Shown: positions 6,833-12,794 of the stretch, piece after piece
How the letters are laid out: each line of letters begins with the position of its first letter
Position numbering within the stretch: the first letter of the stretch is position 1
DNA from: PZPK01 sp041590075
GTDB lineage: Bacteria > Pseudomonadota > Gammaproteobacteria > Pseudomonadales > Oleiphilaceae
Assembly: GCA_041590075.1 (NCBI GenBank)
Contig: JBFHUL010000089.1
Coordinates: 1 to 12,794, forward strand
Reading direction: 5' to 3'
DNA: 12,794 bases
Program-made: the position numbers and the translations under genes
Notes under the pieces: generated by a model
Told to the model about the DNA's origin: nothing
The model's input: only the letters and a program-made list of their open reading frames with translations
Database searches by the model: none

Positions 6833-8755
6833 TCAGGAGGCGTGCCCGAGATTGGCGCTCTGATTCGTGTTCAGGCGCTGTTCTATCTGTGTCTTGATGC
6901 CCGCAGCATCCAGGCCGCAATCGGCCAGCAAATCCTGTGGCTTGCCGTGTTCCACAAATCGGTCCGGCAGCCCCAGGTGCAATATGGGCGTTTCCATACC
7001 TTGCTCGTTCAGCCACTCGGCCACGCCGCTGCCCGCGCCGCCGGCCACGACGTTTTCTTCTATGGTGACCACCAGGTCGTGTGACAAGGCCGCTTCACGC
7101 ATGGCATGTTCATCCAGTGGCTTGACGAAGCGCATATCCCACACCGACGCATTCAGTTGCTCCGCCACTTCGAGTGCTGCTGGCAGCAATGTGCCAAAGG
7201 AGAGGATCGCGACGCGTTTGCCTTCGCGCAGGGCTCGGGCCTGCCCGAGTGGCAGCTCATGCATGGTCGTTTCGATGGTTGCACCGGGTCCCGTGCCGCG
7301 AGGATAGCGCACTGCGGCGGGCCCTGCATGCACGAAGCCGGTATACAGCATCTGCCGCAGTTCGTTTTCGTCTGATGGCGCCATCACCAGCATGTTGGGA
7401 ATGCAGCGCAAATAGGACAAGTCAAAGCTGCCCGCATGGGTGGGGCCGTCTTCGCCCACCAGTCCGGCGCGATCGATGGCGAACAGCACATCGAGATTCT
7501 GAACGGCAACATCATGAATGAGTTGATCGTAGGCGCGTTGTAAAAATGTCGAATAAATCGCGACGACGGGTTTTACGCCCTCGCATGCCATGCCCGCAGC
7601 CAGCGTTACGGCATGTTGCTCTGCGATGGCGACATCGTGATAGCGCTCAGGAAAACGTTCCGAAAAGCGCACCAGGTCGGAGCCTTCGCGCATGGCGGGA
7701 GTGATCCCCACCAAGTGTTTATCCTGTTCAGCCATGTCGCACAGCCATTGCCCGAATACATTGGAGTATTTAGGGCGCGCCGCTTTGGTGGCAGGCTGCA
7801 CTTTGGGTTTGGGCTCGATCTTGTTGATGGCATGGTAGCCAATCGGGTCGGCTTCGGCCGGACCGAAGCCCTTGCCCTTTTTGGTGACCACATGCAAAAA
7901 CTGCGGCCCCTTCAGTTCTTTCATGTTCTCCAGCGTGCGCAGGAGTGTAGGCAGGTCGTGGCCGTCGATGGGGCCGATGTAGTTGAAGCCCAGCTCTTCG
8001 AAGAGTGTGCCGGGTGCCATCAGACCCTTCACGTGTTCTTCAGTCTTGCGTGCCAGTTCCATCAGGCCGGGGGTGGAACTGAGCAGTTGTTTGCCGCCAT
8101 CGCGCATCTGGTTATAGGTTTTGCCAGACAAAATGCGGGCCAGATGGTTTTTCAGGCCGCCCACATTATCAGAGATCGACATGTCATTGTCGTTGAGCAC
8201 CACGAGCATGTCGGGCGCGATATCGCCCGCGTGGCTCAGCGCCTCGAACGCCATGCCTGCGGTAAGCGCACCATCGCCAATCACTGCAATTGCGCGACGT
8301 TTTTCGCCCTTGAGCTTGGCGGAAAGTGCCATGCCGAGGGCGGCACTGATCGACGTAGAGGAATGCCCTACACCGAAAGTATCGTACGGGCTTTCTTCTC
8401 GCGCCGGGAAAGCGGCCAAACCGCCTTGCTGACGAATACTCAGTAGGGCGTCGCGCCGGCCGGTCAGGATCTTATGTGGATAGGCCTGATGGCCCACGTC
8501 CCAAACGAGGCGGTCTTCGGGCGTTCTGAAAATGTAGTGCAGTGCGATGGTGAGCTCGATAACGCCCAAACCGGCGCCAAAATGTCCGCCGGTTTGGCCC
8601 ACGCTATACAGCAGATAGGCGCGCAGCTCATAAGCCAGCTGATGCAATTGCTCTTCCGCTAGCAGCCGCAATTGTTCCGGGGAATCAATGCGATCCAGCA
8701 TTGGCGTATTGGGCCGCTGCAGGGGGATCTCTTGAAATAGTGGCTGTTCAGGCAT
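6833..8755 (-). CDS. dxs: Dxs, 1-deoxy-D-xylulose-5-phosphate synthase
   Basis: Dxs joins pyruvate and glyceraldehyde-3-phosphate, using thiamine diphosphate, into DXP. DXP feeds the methylerythritol route to isoprenoids and also thiamine and pyridoxal synthesis. The 640-residue protein is full length. The N-terminal domain has GQTGGHFGAGLG (catalytic His58) and WDVGHQAYPHKIL. The thiamine-diphosphate motif runs from GDG (160-162) to NDN (188-190). The central pyrimidine-binding domain has AIAEQHAVTLAAG with the conserved Glu379 and DRAGLVGEDGPTHAG. A transketolase C-terminal domain follows. ATG 8755 is chosen over a TTG at 8779 because the encoded start (MPEQPLFQEIPLQRPNTP) resembles Pseudomonas Dxs; its ribosome site is weak. 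It follows ispA by 83 nt and has its own promoter-like element there. The IspA and Dxs pathways are directly linked. Confidence 0.97.
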   Translation of the reverse strand: MPEQPLFQEIPLQRPNTPMLDRIDSPEQLRLLAEEQLHQLAYELRAYLLYSVGQTGGHFGAGLGVIELTIALHYIFRTPEDRLVWDVGHQAYPHKILTGRRDALLSIRQQGGLAAFPAREESPYDTFGVGHSSTSISAALGMALSAKLKGEKRRAIAVIGDGALTAGMAFEALSHAGDIAPDMLVVLNDNDMSISDNVGGLKNHLARILSGKTYNQMRDGGKQLLSSTPGLMELARKTEEHVKGLMAPGTLFEELGFNYIGPIDGHDLPTLLRTLENMKELKGPQFLHVVTKKGKGFGPAEADPIGYHAINKIEPKPKVQPATKAARPKYSNVFGQWLCDMAEQDKHLVGITPAMREGSDLVRFSERFPERYHDVAIAEQHAVTLAAGMACEGVKPVVAIYSTFLQRAYDQLIHDVAVQNLDVLFAIDRAGLVGEDGPTHAGSFDLSYLRCIPNMLVMAPSDENELRQMLYTGFVHAGPAAVRYPRGTGPGATIETTMHELPLGQARALREGKRVAILSFGTLLPAALEVAEQLNASVWDMRFVKPLDEHAMREAALSHDLVVTIEENVVAGGAGSGVAEWLNEQGMETPILHLGLPDRFVEHGKPQDLLADCGLDAAGIKTQIEQRLNTNQSANLGHAS

Positions 8756-8787
8756 TAGCAACTCAGCTTGGTCGATCAAAGGCCGGG

Positions 8788-8796
8788 ATTATAGCA
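8788..8796 (-). promoter_or_regulatory. Internal extended -10 promoter for dxs
   Basis: On the minus strand TGCTATAAT (8796-8788) is a perfect extended -10 element (TG, one base, TATAAT). It lies in the 83-nt ispA-dxs gap, 32 nt before the dxs ATG. Transcription would begin near 8781, giving a leader of about 25 nt. No clear -35 hexamer stands 16-18 bp upstream. It suggests that dxs can be expressed apart from xseB-ispA. Confidence 0.6.
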
Positions 8797-8838
8797 GAAG
8801 GCATCTGTTTGCATCGCGTTTTATCTGTTCAATCCGGC

Positions 8839-9741
8839 TCATTGAATCCGGGATACGATGAAGTCTGCGATGTCGGCAAGGCGCGAACTGTCGGGCGCAT
8901 TCAGAGCACTCAGCGATGTCAGTGCCTGCTGGTGCAACTCATCCAGCTTGCGTCGTGCCCCTTCCAGCCCCAGCAGTGCGGGATAGGTCGACTTGCCTCG
9001 CGCTGCATCGGCGCCCTGACTTTTTCCAAGGGTCTGCGTGTCGCCAATCACATCAAGGATGTCATCCTGCACCTGGAACGCAAGCCCAATCGCACTGGCG
9101 TAGGCGCGCAGATGGGTTTCCTGCACCGGGTTGGGCGGCGTTGCCGCACACTGCGCGCCCATCAGTACCGAAGCTTCGATCAGTGCCCCGGTTTTATGGC
9201 GGTGAATCGTCTCGAGTTGCTCCAATTTAAGGTGCTGCCCTTCTGCCTCAAGATCCAGGGCCTGACCCTGCACCATGCCGCGCGCACCGCTGGCTTTGGC
9301 AAGGCAGTGAATCATTCGCACTTGTTGCGCCGTGGTGATGCCTGGCATGTCGCGGCTAAGTACTTCGAAGGCCAGCGTTTGCAGTGCGTCGCCGGCCAGA
9401 ATGGCGGTTGCTTCATCGAAGGCCCGGTGGCAGCTGGGCTGGCCACGGCGCAAATCGTCGTCATCCATGGCAGGCAAATCGTCGTGCACCAGTGAGTAGG
9501 TGTGCAGCAGCTCTACGGCACAGGCAGGCAGCAGTGCCTGTTCGGAAGGTGCTCCAAAGCACTGGGCTGCGGCAATTACCAGGGCAGGTCGCACACGCTT
9601 GCCGCCCAGTAATGTGCTGTAGTGGATGGCTTGCGCCAGCGAGTGGTCAGAGAGGGTCGCGTCTGCGATGAGGCTGCCCAGCGTCTGGTCGATCTGTTCG
9701 CGCAGCGCGGTCAGCCAGTCCCCAAAGGCATGATGGGACAT
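8839..9741 (-). CDS. ispA: IspA, (2E,6E)-farnesyl diphosphate synthase
   Basis: IspA condenses dimethylallyl and geranyl diphosphate with isopentenyl diphosphate to make farnesyl diphosphate, the branch point to ubiquinone, undecaprenyl phosphate and other isoprenoids. The 300-residue protein carries GGKRVRP (46-52), the first Asp-rich motif DDLPAMDDDD (87-96) with the following RRG, the KTG motif, and the second Asp-rich motif QVQDDILDVIGD with Asp226, Asp227 and Asp230. The GKSTYPALLGLE stretch and overall alignment match E. coli IspA. Two starts are possible: GTG at 9750, overlapping the xseB stop as GTGA, and ATG at 9741. I prefer ATG because GAG lies 8 nt before it and MSHHAFGDW fits the family better. 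It is the middle gene of xseB-ispA-dxs, translationally coupled to xseB. Confidence 0.96.
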   Translation of the reverse strand: MSHHAFGDWLTALREQIDQTLGSLIADATLSDHSLAQAIHYSTLLGGKRVRPALVIAAAQCFGAPSEQALLPACAVELLHTYSLVHDDLPAMDDDDLRRGQPSCHRAFDEATAILAGDALQTLAFEVLSRDMPGITTAQQVRMIHCLAKASGARGMVQGQALDLEAEGQHLKLEQLETIHRHKTGALIEASVLMGAQCAATPPNPVQETHLRAYASAIGLAFQVQDDILDVIGDTQTLGKSQGADAARGKSTYPALLGLEGARRKLDELHQQALTSLSALNAPDSSRLADIADFIVSRIQ

Positions 9742-9746
9742 TGCGA

Positions 9747-10022
9747 TCACTCTGGCTCCGCGGTGTTATCCGAAGAGGTCTCAACCAGTTGGTCGCCTTC
9801 AAGCAGCAGGGTTTTCACGCGCTGCTCAGCCTGTTTGAGCGTTTCCTGGCATTGGCGTGTGAGTGACACACCTTGCTCAAAAGCGCCCAACGACTGTTCC
9901 AGTGTCAATTCGCCTTGCTCCATTTTGCGTACGATGTCTTCAAGCTGCTCCAGAGACTGCTCGAATTGATGCAGGGAATTATCGGTACTTTCAGAGGTAC
10001 TTGCAGAGGCACTTTCAGACAT
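9747..10022 (-). CDS. xseB: XseB, exodeoxyribonuclease VII small subunit
   Basis: XseB is the small, non-catalytic subunit that surrounds XseA in exonuclease VII, an enzyme that trims single-stranded DNA from both ends. The 91-residue product has the family core FEQSLEQLEDIVRKMEQGEL, then TLEQSLGAFEQGVSLTRQCQ and LKQAEQRVKTLL, which form two helices. The N-terminal 15 residues are a Ser/Glu/Ala/Thr low-complexity leader coded by three tandem 12-bp repeats. ATG 10022 follows GAGAAG at good spacing; an open frame extends to 10205 but encodes nothing like XseB there. The gene begins the xseB-ispA-dxs operon and its stop overlaps the alternative ispA start. xseA is not in the window. Confidence 0.95.
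   Translation of the reverse strand: MSESASASTSESTDNSLHQFEQSLEQLEDIVRKMEQGELTLEQSLGAFEQGVSLTRQCQETLKQAEQRVKTLLLEGDQLVETSSDNTAEPE
9985..10020. repeat. Three tandem imperfect 12-bp repeats at the 5' end of xseB
   Basis: On the plus strand GTACTTTCAGAG (9985-9996), GTACTTGCAGAG (9997-10008) and GCACTTTCAGAC (10009-10020) are tandem copies differing at one to three bases. On the coding (minus) strand they give a Ser-rich four-residue repeat right after the initiator Met (SESA, SAST, SEST). The unit is a multiple of three, so copy-number change would keep frame. It looks like local duplication in a disordered leader. Confidence 0.75.
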
Positions 10023-10371
10023 GATCTTCTCGCATGATGTTCGGTGTGATGGTTTTTTGTACAGCGGATTCAGGCTGTTGATTTGCCGGCGAAAAAAGCA
10101 TGAACTTTTGTTATTTCCGACTAAACTGATTGATTGAATAATACAAACGGTCGATCGGCGGAATAACAAAAACTTTCGCGAGATCAGGTAGATGACCGTG
10201 TGCACACAACGTCGCTTCGTACCGCCACCGTTAACGCGGACATAGTATACAGAGGCACAGCAATTTCTTGGAGTGGCAGGCCAAAGTTTTTAGAACAGTT
10301 TCCGGTTTTCAGGGCCGCAAACGCTGTCTGACAGGTCGCCGCCTCACCTTACGGGTTTTTAGGAGTCACAA
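10023..10371. other. Divergent intergenic region between xseB and pomA
   Basis: 349 bp without a credible gene, which must hold the promoters for xseB-ispA-dxs (leftward) and pomA-pomB (rightward). The left half is AT-rich and holds an inverted repeat. Promoter candidates are weak. For pomA, TTGGAG (10268-10273) and TAGAAC (10291-10296) are spaced 17 bp. Leftward, TATTAT sits near 10137-10142. A GTATAC core at 10245-10250 could serve either strand as a -10. Small palindromes occur at 10198-10207 (GTGTGCACAC) and 10324-10334 (CTGTCTGACAG). I recognise no riboswitch, no sigma-54 site with the needed GG/GC pair, and no small RNA. Confidence 0.6.
10102..10177. repeat. AT-rich inverted repeat in the xseB-pomA intergenic region
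   Basis: TTTTGTTATT (10106-10115) is the exact reverse complement of AATAACAAAA (10162-10171). With flanks the match extends imperfectly to GAACTTTTGTTATTTCC (10102-10118) and GGAATAACAAAAACTTTC (10160-10177). The arms are 46 bp apart, centre to centre about 56 bp, or five to six helical turns. It could be two operator half-sites for a looping or dimeric regulator, a long-range RNA stem, or chance in AT-rich DNA. Confidence 0.5.
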
Positions 10372-11130
10372 GTGGATTTAGCAACCCTCATCGGCATGCT
10401 CGGTGGTTTTGGTATCGTCATTTTTGCGATGGTGCTGGGTGGTTCGGTGGGCATGTTCGTCGACGTGCCCTCCGTGCTCATTGTGTTAGTGGGGTCAACC
10501 CTTGTCTGTCTTATGAAACACCCTATTGGTCAGTTTCTCACGGCGGGTAAGACGGTTGCCAAAACCTTCATGTTCAAGATCGATTCGCCGGAGGAATTGA
10601 TCGAGTCGGTGACCGAACTGGCCGATGCAGCGCGCAAGGGCGGTTTGCTGTCGCTTGAAGGCAAGGAAATTCCCAACGAATTTCTGAAAAAAGGTATTGG
10701 CTTGTTGATTGACGGTCACGATGCCGACGTTGTTAAAACCGTACTGATGAAAGATAAAAACATGGCGGTAGAACGTCATAAAACGGGTGCCGGGGTGTGG
10801 GGCGCTCTGGGCGATATCGGCCCGGCGATGGGGATGATCGGTACCTTGATCGGGCTGGTTGCCATGTTGTCGAATATGGATGATCCCAAGTCGATAGGCC
10901 CGGCAATGGCGGTTGCCCTGCTCACTACGCTCTATGGTGCGATGCTCGCTAACATGGTCGCGATACCCTTTTCGGACAAACTTAAAATTCGCGCTGCAGA
11001 AGAAGAAATGATCAAGTCGATGGCCATTGATGCCGTGTTGGCGATACAGGCGGGTCAGAACCCGCGTGTTATCGAAGGCATGCTGCGCACTTACCTCCCG
11101 GAAGGCAAACGCGGCAATGATGAAGAATAG
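10372..11130 (+). CDS. pomA: PomA, flagellar motor stator protein (MotA family, sodium type)
   Basis: PomA and PomB form the stator that turns ion flow into rotation of the flagellum. The 252-residue protein has four expected membrane helices (about 3-22, 31-49, 148-169, 178-199) and a large cytoplasmic loop between helices 2 and 3. It matches Vibrio PomA nearly residue for residue in MVLGGSVGMFVDVPS, LADAARKGG, LLIDGHDADVV and the block PAMGMIGT...LVAMLSNMDDPK...GPAMAVALLTTLYGA. Functional PomA positions keep their numbering: Asp31, Arg88, Lys89, Glu96, Glu99, Asp148, Thr158 and Thr186; position 97 is Gly rather than Glu. The start is GTG at 10372 with AGGAG (10361-10365) six bases upstream. 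pomB follows after 51 nt. Sodium use is inferred from similarity to PomA; a proton-driven member cannot be excluded. Confidence 0.94.
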   Translation: MDLATLIGMLGGFGIVIFAMVLGGSVGMFVDVPSVLIVLVGSTLVCLMKHPIGQFLTAGKTVAKTFMFKIDSPEELIESVTELADAARKGGLLSLEGKEIPNEFLKKGIGLLIDGHDADVVKTVLMKDKNMAVERHKTGAGVWGALGDIGPAMGMIGTLIGLVAMLSNMDDPKSIGPAMAVALLTTLYGAMLANMVAIPFSDKLKIRAAEEEMIKSMAIDAVLAIQAGQNPRVIEGMLRTYLPEGKRGNDEE

Positions 11131-11181
11131 TGGCCAGTATTGCGATGTCAGAAACAGACTTAACGCCGGATTGTTTCCCTC

Positions 11182-12180
11182 ATGAGTGAAGAAGAAGAGC
11201 AGCAGTGCGAAGAATGTGTCCCCGGGCTGCCCGCCTGGATGGGCACCTTTGCCGACTTGATGTCGCTGTTGATGTGTTTTTTCGTGCTCTTGCTGTCGTT
11301 CGCCGAAATGGACGTGCTCAAGTTTAAACGCTTGGCCGGTTCGATGCGCGAGGCATTCGGGGTGCAGAATCAGGTGAATGTAAATGCCGTGCCGAAAGGT
11401 ACCAGTGTCATTGCGCAAGAGTTTTCGCCGGGTCGCCCCGACCCCACGCCACTCCAAATGGTGATGCAGAAAACCACCGACGCGGACCAGCAAACACTAG
11501 AGGTGCTGTGTGAGGCTGAAGTGGAAAAAGCCGTGGCACAGGCCTGTGACGAAACCACCGAAACTGAAAGTCGCAAGAAACTGCATATCAGTCAATTTGT
11601 GGCCAAAAAAATTGAACAGATGAACGAAGAAACCGAGGCGAAGGCGATCGAGATCGCTGCCAAACTGCAGGAAGAAGTGTCGAAGGATATGGTCGAGATT
11701 GAGACCAAGGGGCGAAAAATCGTGATTCGGGTGCAGGAGAAAGGCGCGTTTGCTTCCGGTTCAGCCGAGCTTCAGTACGACTTTTTACCGGTGCTCGATA
11801 AGCTCATCGGAATTCTGAAGACCGTTGAAGGTGGCGTTGCCGTAGAGGGGCACACCGACGATGTGCCAATAAAAACGGCGGAGTTTCCTTCCAACTGGGA
11901 CCTCTCGGTAGCGCGTGCGTTGGAGGTGGCTCATGGACTGTTCGACAGCGGTGAGATCGCCGAAGAGCGGTTTACCATCGCAGGGTTTGCCGACACCCGC
12001 CCTCTGGTACCCAATGATACGCCGGAAAATCGCGCCTCAAACCGGCGGGTAGAGATTATTCTTCAAGAGAAAACCGACTCGGAGGTGCGCGAGGAATTGC
12101 GCGATCAAAGTCGCGACCTGGAAGGGGACTCTTCTGAACTGGATGAGCTGTTTCAGCTTGATCCCGACGAGATTTTTTAA
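11182..12180 (+). CDS. pomB: PomB, flagellar motor stator protein (MotB family, sodium type)
   Basis: PomB anchors the stator to peptidoglycan and carries the ion-binding Asp. In this 332-residue protein an acidic Cys-containing N-terminus is followed by one membrane helix (about 22-41, TFADLMSLLMCFFVLLLSF) with the ion-binding Asp25. The amphipathic plug region follows (about 44-60, VLKFKRLAGSMREAFG), then PKGTSVIAQEFSPGRPDPTP, typical of PomB. Residues 100-175 are a charged, partly helical linker. An OmpA/MotB peptidoglycan-binding domain spans about 176-296 (VEGHTDDVPI, SNWDLSVARA, NDTPENRASNRRVEI). The last 36 residues form an acidic tail, longer than I expect for Vibrio PomB. The ATG at 11182 is forced by an in-frame stop at 11161, yet no ribosome site precedes it, so translation may be coupled to upstream reading. 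With pomA it forms an operon, probably continuing into the PilZ gene. Confidence 0.93.
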   Translation: MSEEEEQQCEECVPGLPAWMGTFADLMSLLMCFFVLLLSFAEMDVLKFKRLAGSMREAFGVQNQVNVNAVPKGTSVIAQEFSPGRPDPTPLQMVMQKTTDADQQTLEVLCEAEVEKAVAQACDETTETESRKKLHISQFVAKKIEQMNEETEAKAIEIAAKLQEEVSKDMVEIETKGRKIVIRVQEKGAFASGSAELQYDFLPVLDKLIGILKTVEGGVAVEGHTDDVPIKTAEFPSNWDLSVARALEVAHGLFDSGEIAEERFTIAGFADTRPLVPNDTPENRASNRRVEIILQEKTDSEVREELRDQSRDLEGDSSELDELFQLDPDEIF

Positions 12181-12184
12181 ACAC

Positions 12185-12209
12185 GATGCACGCACAGCGG
12201 CGTTGCATC
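12185..12209 (+). other. Hairpin between pomB and the PilZ gene
   Basis: GATGCACGC (12185-12193) can pair with GCGTTGCATC (12200-12209), giving nine base pairs with one bulged T and a 6-nt loop. No T-run follows, so it is not a standard terminator. It could limit read-through or protect the pomAB message from 3' decay, lowering PilZ expression relative to the stator. The 54-nt gap holds nothing else obvious except the PilZ ribosome site. Confidence 0.35.
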
Positions 12210-12234
12210 CTCACACTACACGACAGGTAAGCCC

Positions 12235-12794
12235 ATGGCACAAGAGCAACATGAACGTCGGCGTTACTTTCGCGTCACCGACCTGATTGGCCTCAACTAT
12301 CGTTTGCTGGATGAGGGCGAGCGGGAATTGGCGATTCGGGCGCAACCCAGTTCGCTGAAAAGCCTGTTGGCGCAAATGGATGAGCAGATTTCGGTGGCGT
12401 TGCAGTCCGTCAAAAATGTCAGCGCTGATGTGCATTTGCTGCTCGACCTGTTCAATCAGAAAATCAATCTGGCCTTTGGTCATGGCGTGGCCGGACAGGC
12501 TGCCGACTACGAGCAGGCCATGAAGGCGTGTCAGGTGAATCTGAGTGCTTGTGGTATTGCCTTTCCCTGCCACGAAACCATGGCGCTCAACCAGCACATG
12601 CTGCTTGAAATTACGCTTTTTCCCAATAACGTCAGGCTGCAGCTGCTGGCTGCTGTGATCGGTTGTGAAGAGCATCCGGAGGCAACCGACAATTGTCCTT
12701 ATCTGGTACGGGCGGATTTCACCAATATCTCCGATGCCGATCAGGAATTATTGGTACAGCACGTGATCAAGCGACAGGGGCAGCAGCTTAAAGA
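12235..12794 (+). CDS. PilZ-domain protein, candidate c-di-GMP receptor (3' end cut by window)
   Basis: The frame is open from ATG 12235 to the window end, 186 codons without a stop. AGG (12225-12227) lies 7 nt before the ATG. The N-terminus HERRRYFRV has the RxxxR motif (Arg9 to Arg13) and residues 102-107, NLSACG, are the (D/N)xSxxG motif; together these are the c-di-GMP-binding signature of PilZ domains. GIAFPCHETMALNQHMLLEI and a tail with VRADFTNISDADQELLVQHV fit the PilZ beta-barrel and closing helix. Between the two motifs lies an insertion of roughly 70 mostly helical residues (about 30-100, SLKSLLAQMDEQISVALQSV and following), which is unusual. No YcgR-type N-terminal domain precedes it. 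Its place directly after pomAB suggests a role in motility control, by inference only. Few residues can be missing if this is a single-domain protein. Confidence 0.85.
   Translation, partial: MAQEQHERRRYFRVTDLIGLNYRLLDEGERELAIRAQPSSLKSLLAQMDEQISVALQSVKNVSADVHLLLDLFNQKINLAFGHGVAGQAADYEQAMKACQVNLSACGIAFPCHETMALNQHMLLEITLFPNNVRLQLLAAVIGCEEHPEATDNCPYLVRADFTNISDADQELLVQHVIKRQGQQLK

Noticed and set aside
7613..8446. 277-residue plus-strand frame opposite dxs, and the similar frame at 8701-9495 opposite ispA
   Set aside because: Both are antisense shadows of strongly conserved genes and show no family motifs or ribosome sites.
10023..10205. 61-residue extension of XseB
   Set aside because: No family similarity; the ATG at 10022 has a good ribosome site and gives the usual XseB length.
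10270..10371. Sigma-54 promoter or c-di-GMP riboswitch before pomA
   Set aside because: TGGCAGG at 10274 lacks the matching GC 10 bp on, and the leader does not contain the conserved GEMM core.
10495..11493. 332-residue reading frame on the minus strand opposite pomA and pomB
   Set aside because: It is a shadow of two well-supported genes, rich in His, Arg and Phe as antisense frames tend to be, with no recognisable domain.
1..12794. Mobile elements, CRISPR arrays, tRNA/rRNA genes, defence or toxin-antitoxin genes
   Set aside because: No transposase, integrase, spaced direct repeats, cloverleaf or rRNA sequence was seen; almost all the DNA is accounted for by core genes.

Overview
This 12.8 kb window looks like ordinary chromosome from a flagellated, probably marine, gammaproteobacterium. 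A relative of the Cellvibrionales, Pseudomonas or Marinobacter groups is my best guess. The reasons are the xseB-ispA-dxs operon, an argJ gene followed by a fused Nudix/ThiE-like gene, a GTP cyclohydrolase II very close to E. coli RibA, and a stator pair that resembles Vibrio PomA/PomB (sodium type) rather than E. coli MotA/MotB. Base composition looks moderate and fairly even. I see no insertion sequence, phage gene, CRISPR array, tRNA or rRNA.

Layout. (1) Positions 46-3758, plus strand: argJ, a MutT-type Nudix/ThiE-like fusion, moaC and moaA, packed with overlaps or a 2-nt gap and probably co-transcribed. (2) Positions 3755-5941, minus strand: a TPR-sulfotransferase whose stop overlaps the moaA stop, then a small two-helix membrane protein of unknown function. 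A clear hairpin terminator lies between the two. (3) Positions 6145-6797, plus strand: ribA behind an extended -10 promoter. It converges on dxs with an 11-bp perfect hairpin between the stops. (4) Positions 6833-10022, minus strand: xseB, ispA, dxs, with a strong extended -10 element just before dxs. (5) Positions 10023-10371: a 349-bp divergent intergenic region with an AT-rich inverted repeat. (6) Positions 10372-12794, plus strand: pomA, pomB and a PilZ-domain gene cut by the window edge.

How the genes work together. Most are housekeeping: arginine synthesis (ArgJ), nucleotide-pool sanitation (Nudix), molybdenum cofactor (MoaC, MoaA), riboflavin (RibA), isoprenoid precursors (Dxs, IspA) and the exonuclease VII small subunit (XseB). 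PomA and PomB form the ion-driven stator of the flagellar motor. The PilZ protein encoded right after them is a candidate cyclic-di-GMP receptor linked to motility.

I did not find a convincing undescribed system. The items most worth a second look are the PilZ protein with a helical insertion beside the stator genes, the orphan TPR-sulfotransferase, the Nudix/ThiE fusion whose ThiE half looks degenerate, and the unusual start region of pomB.
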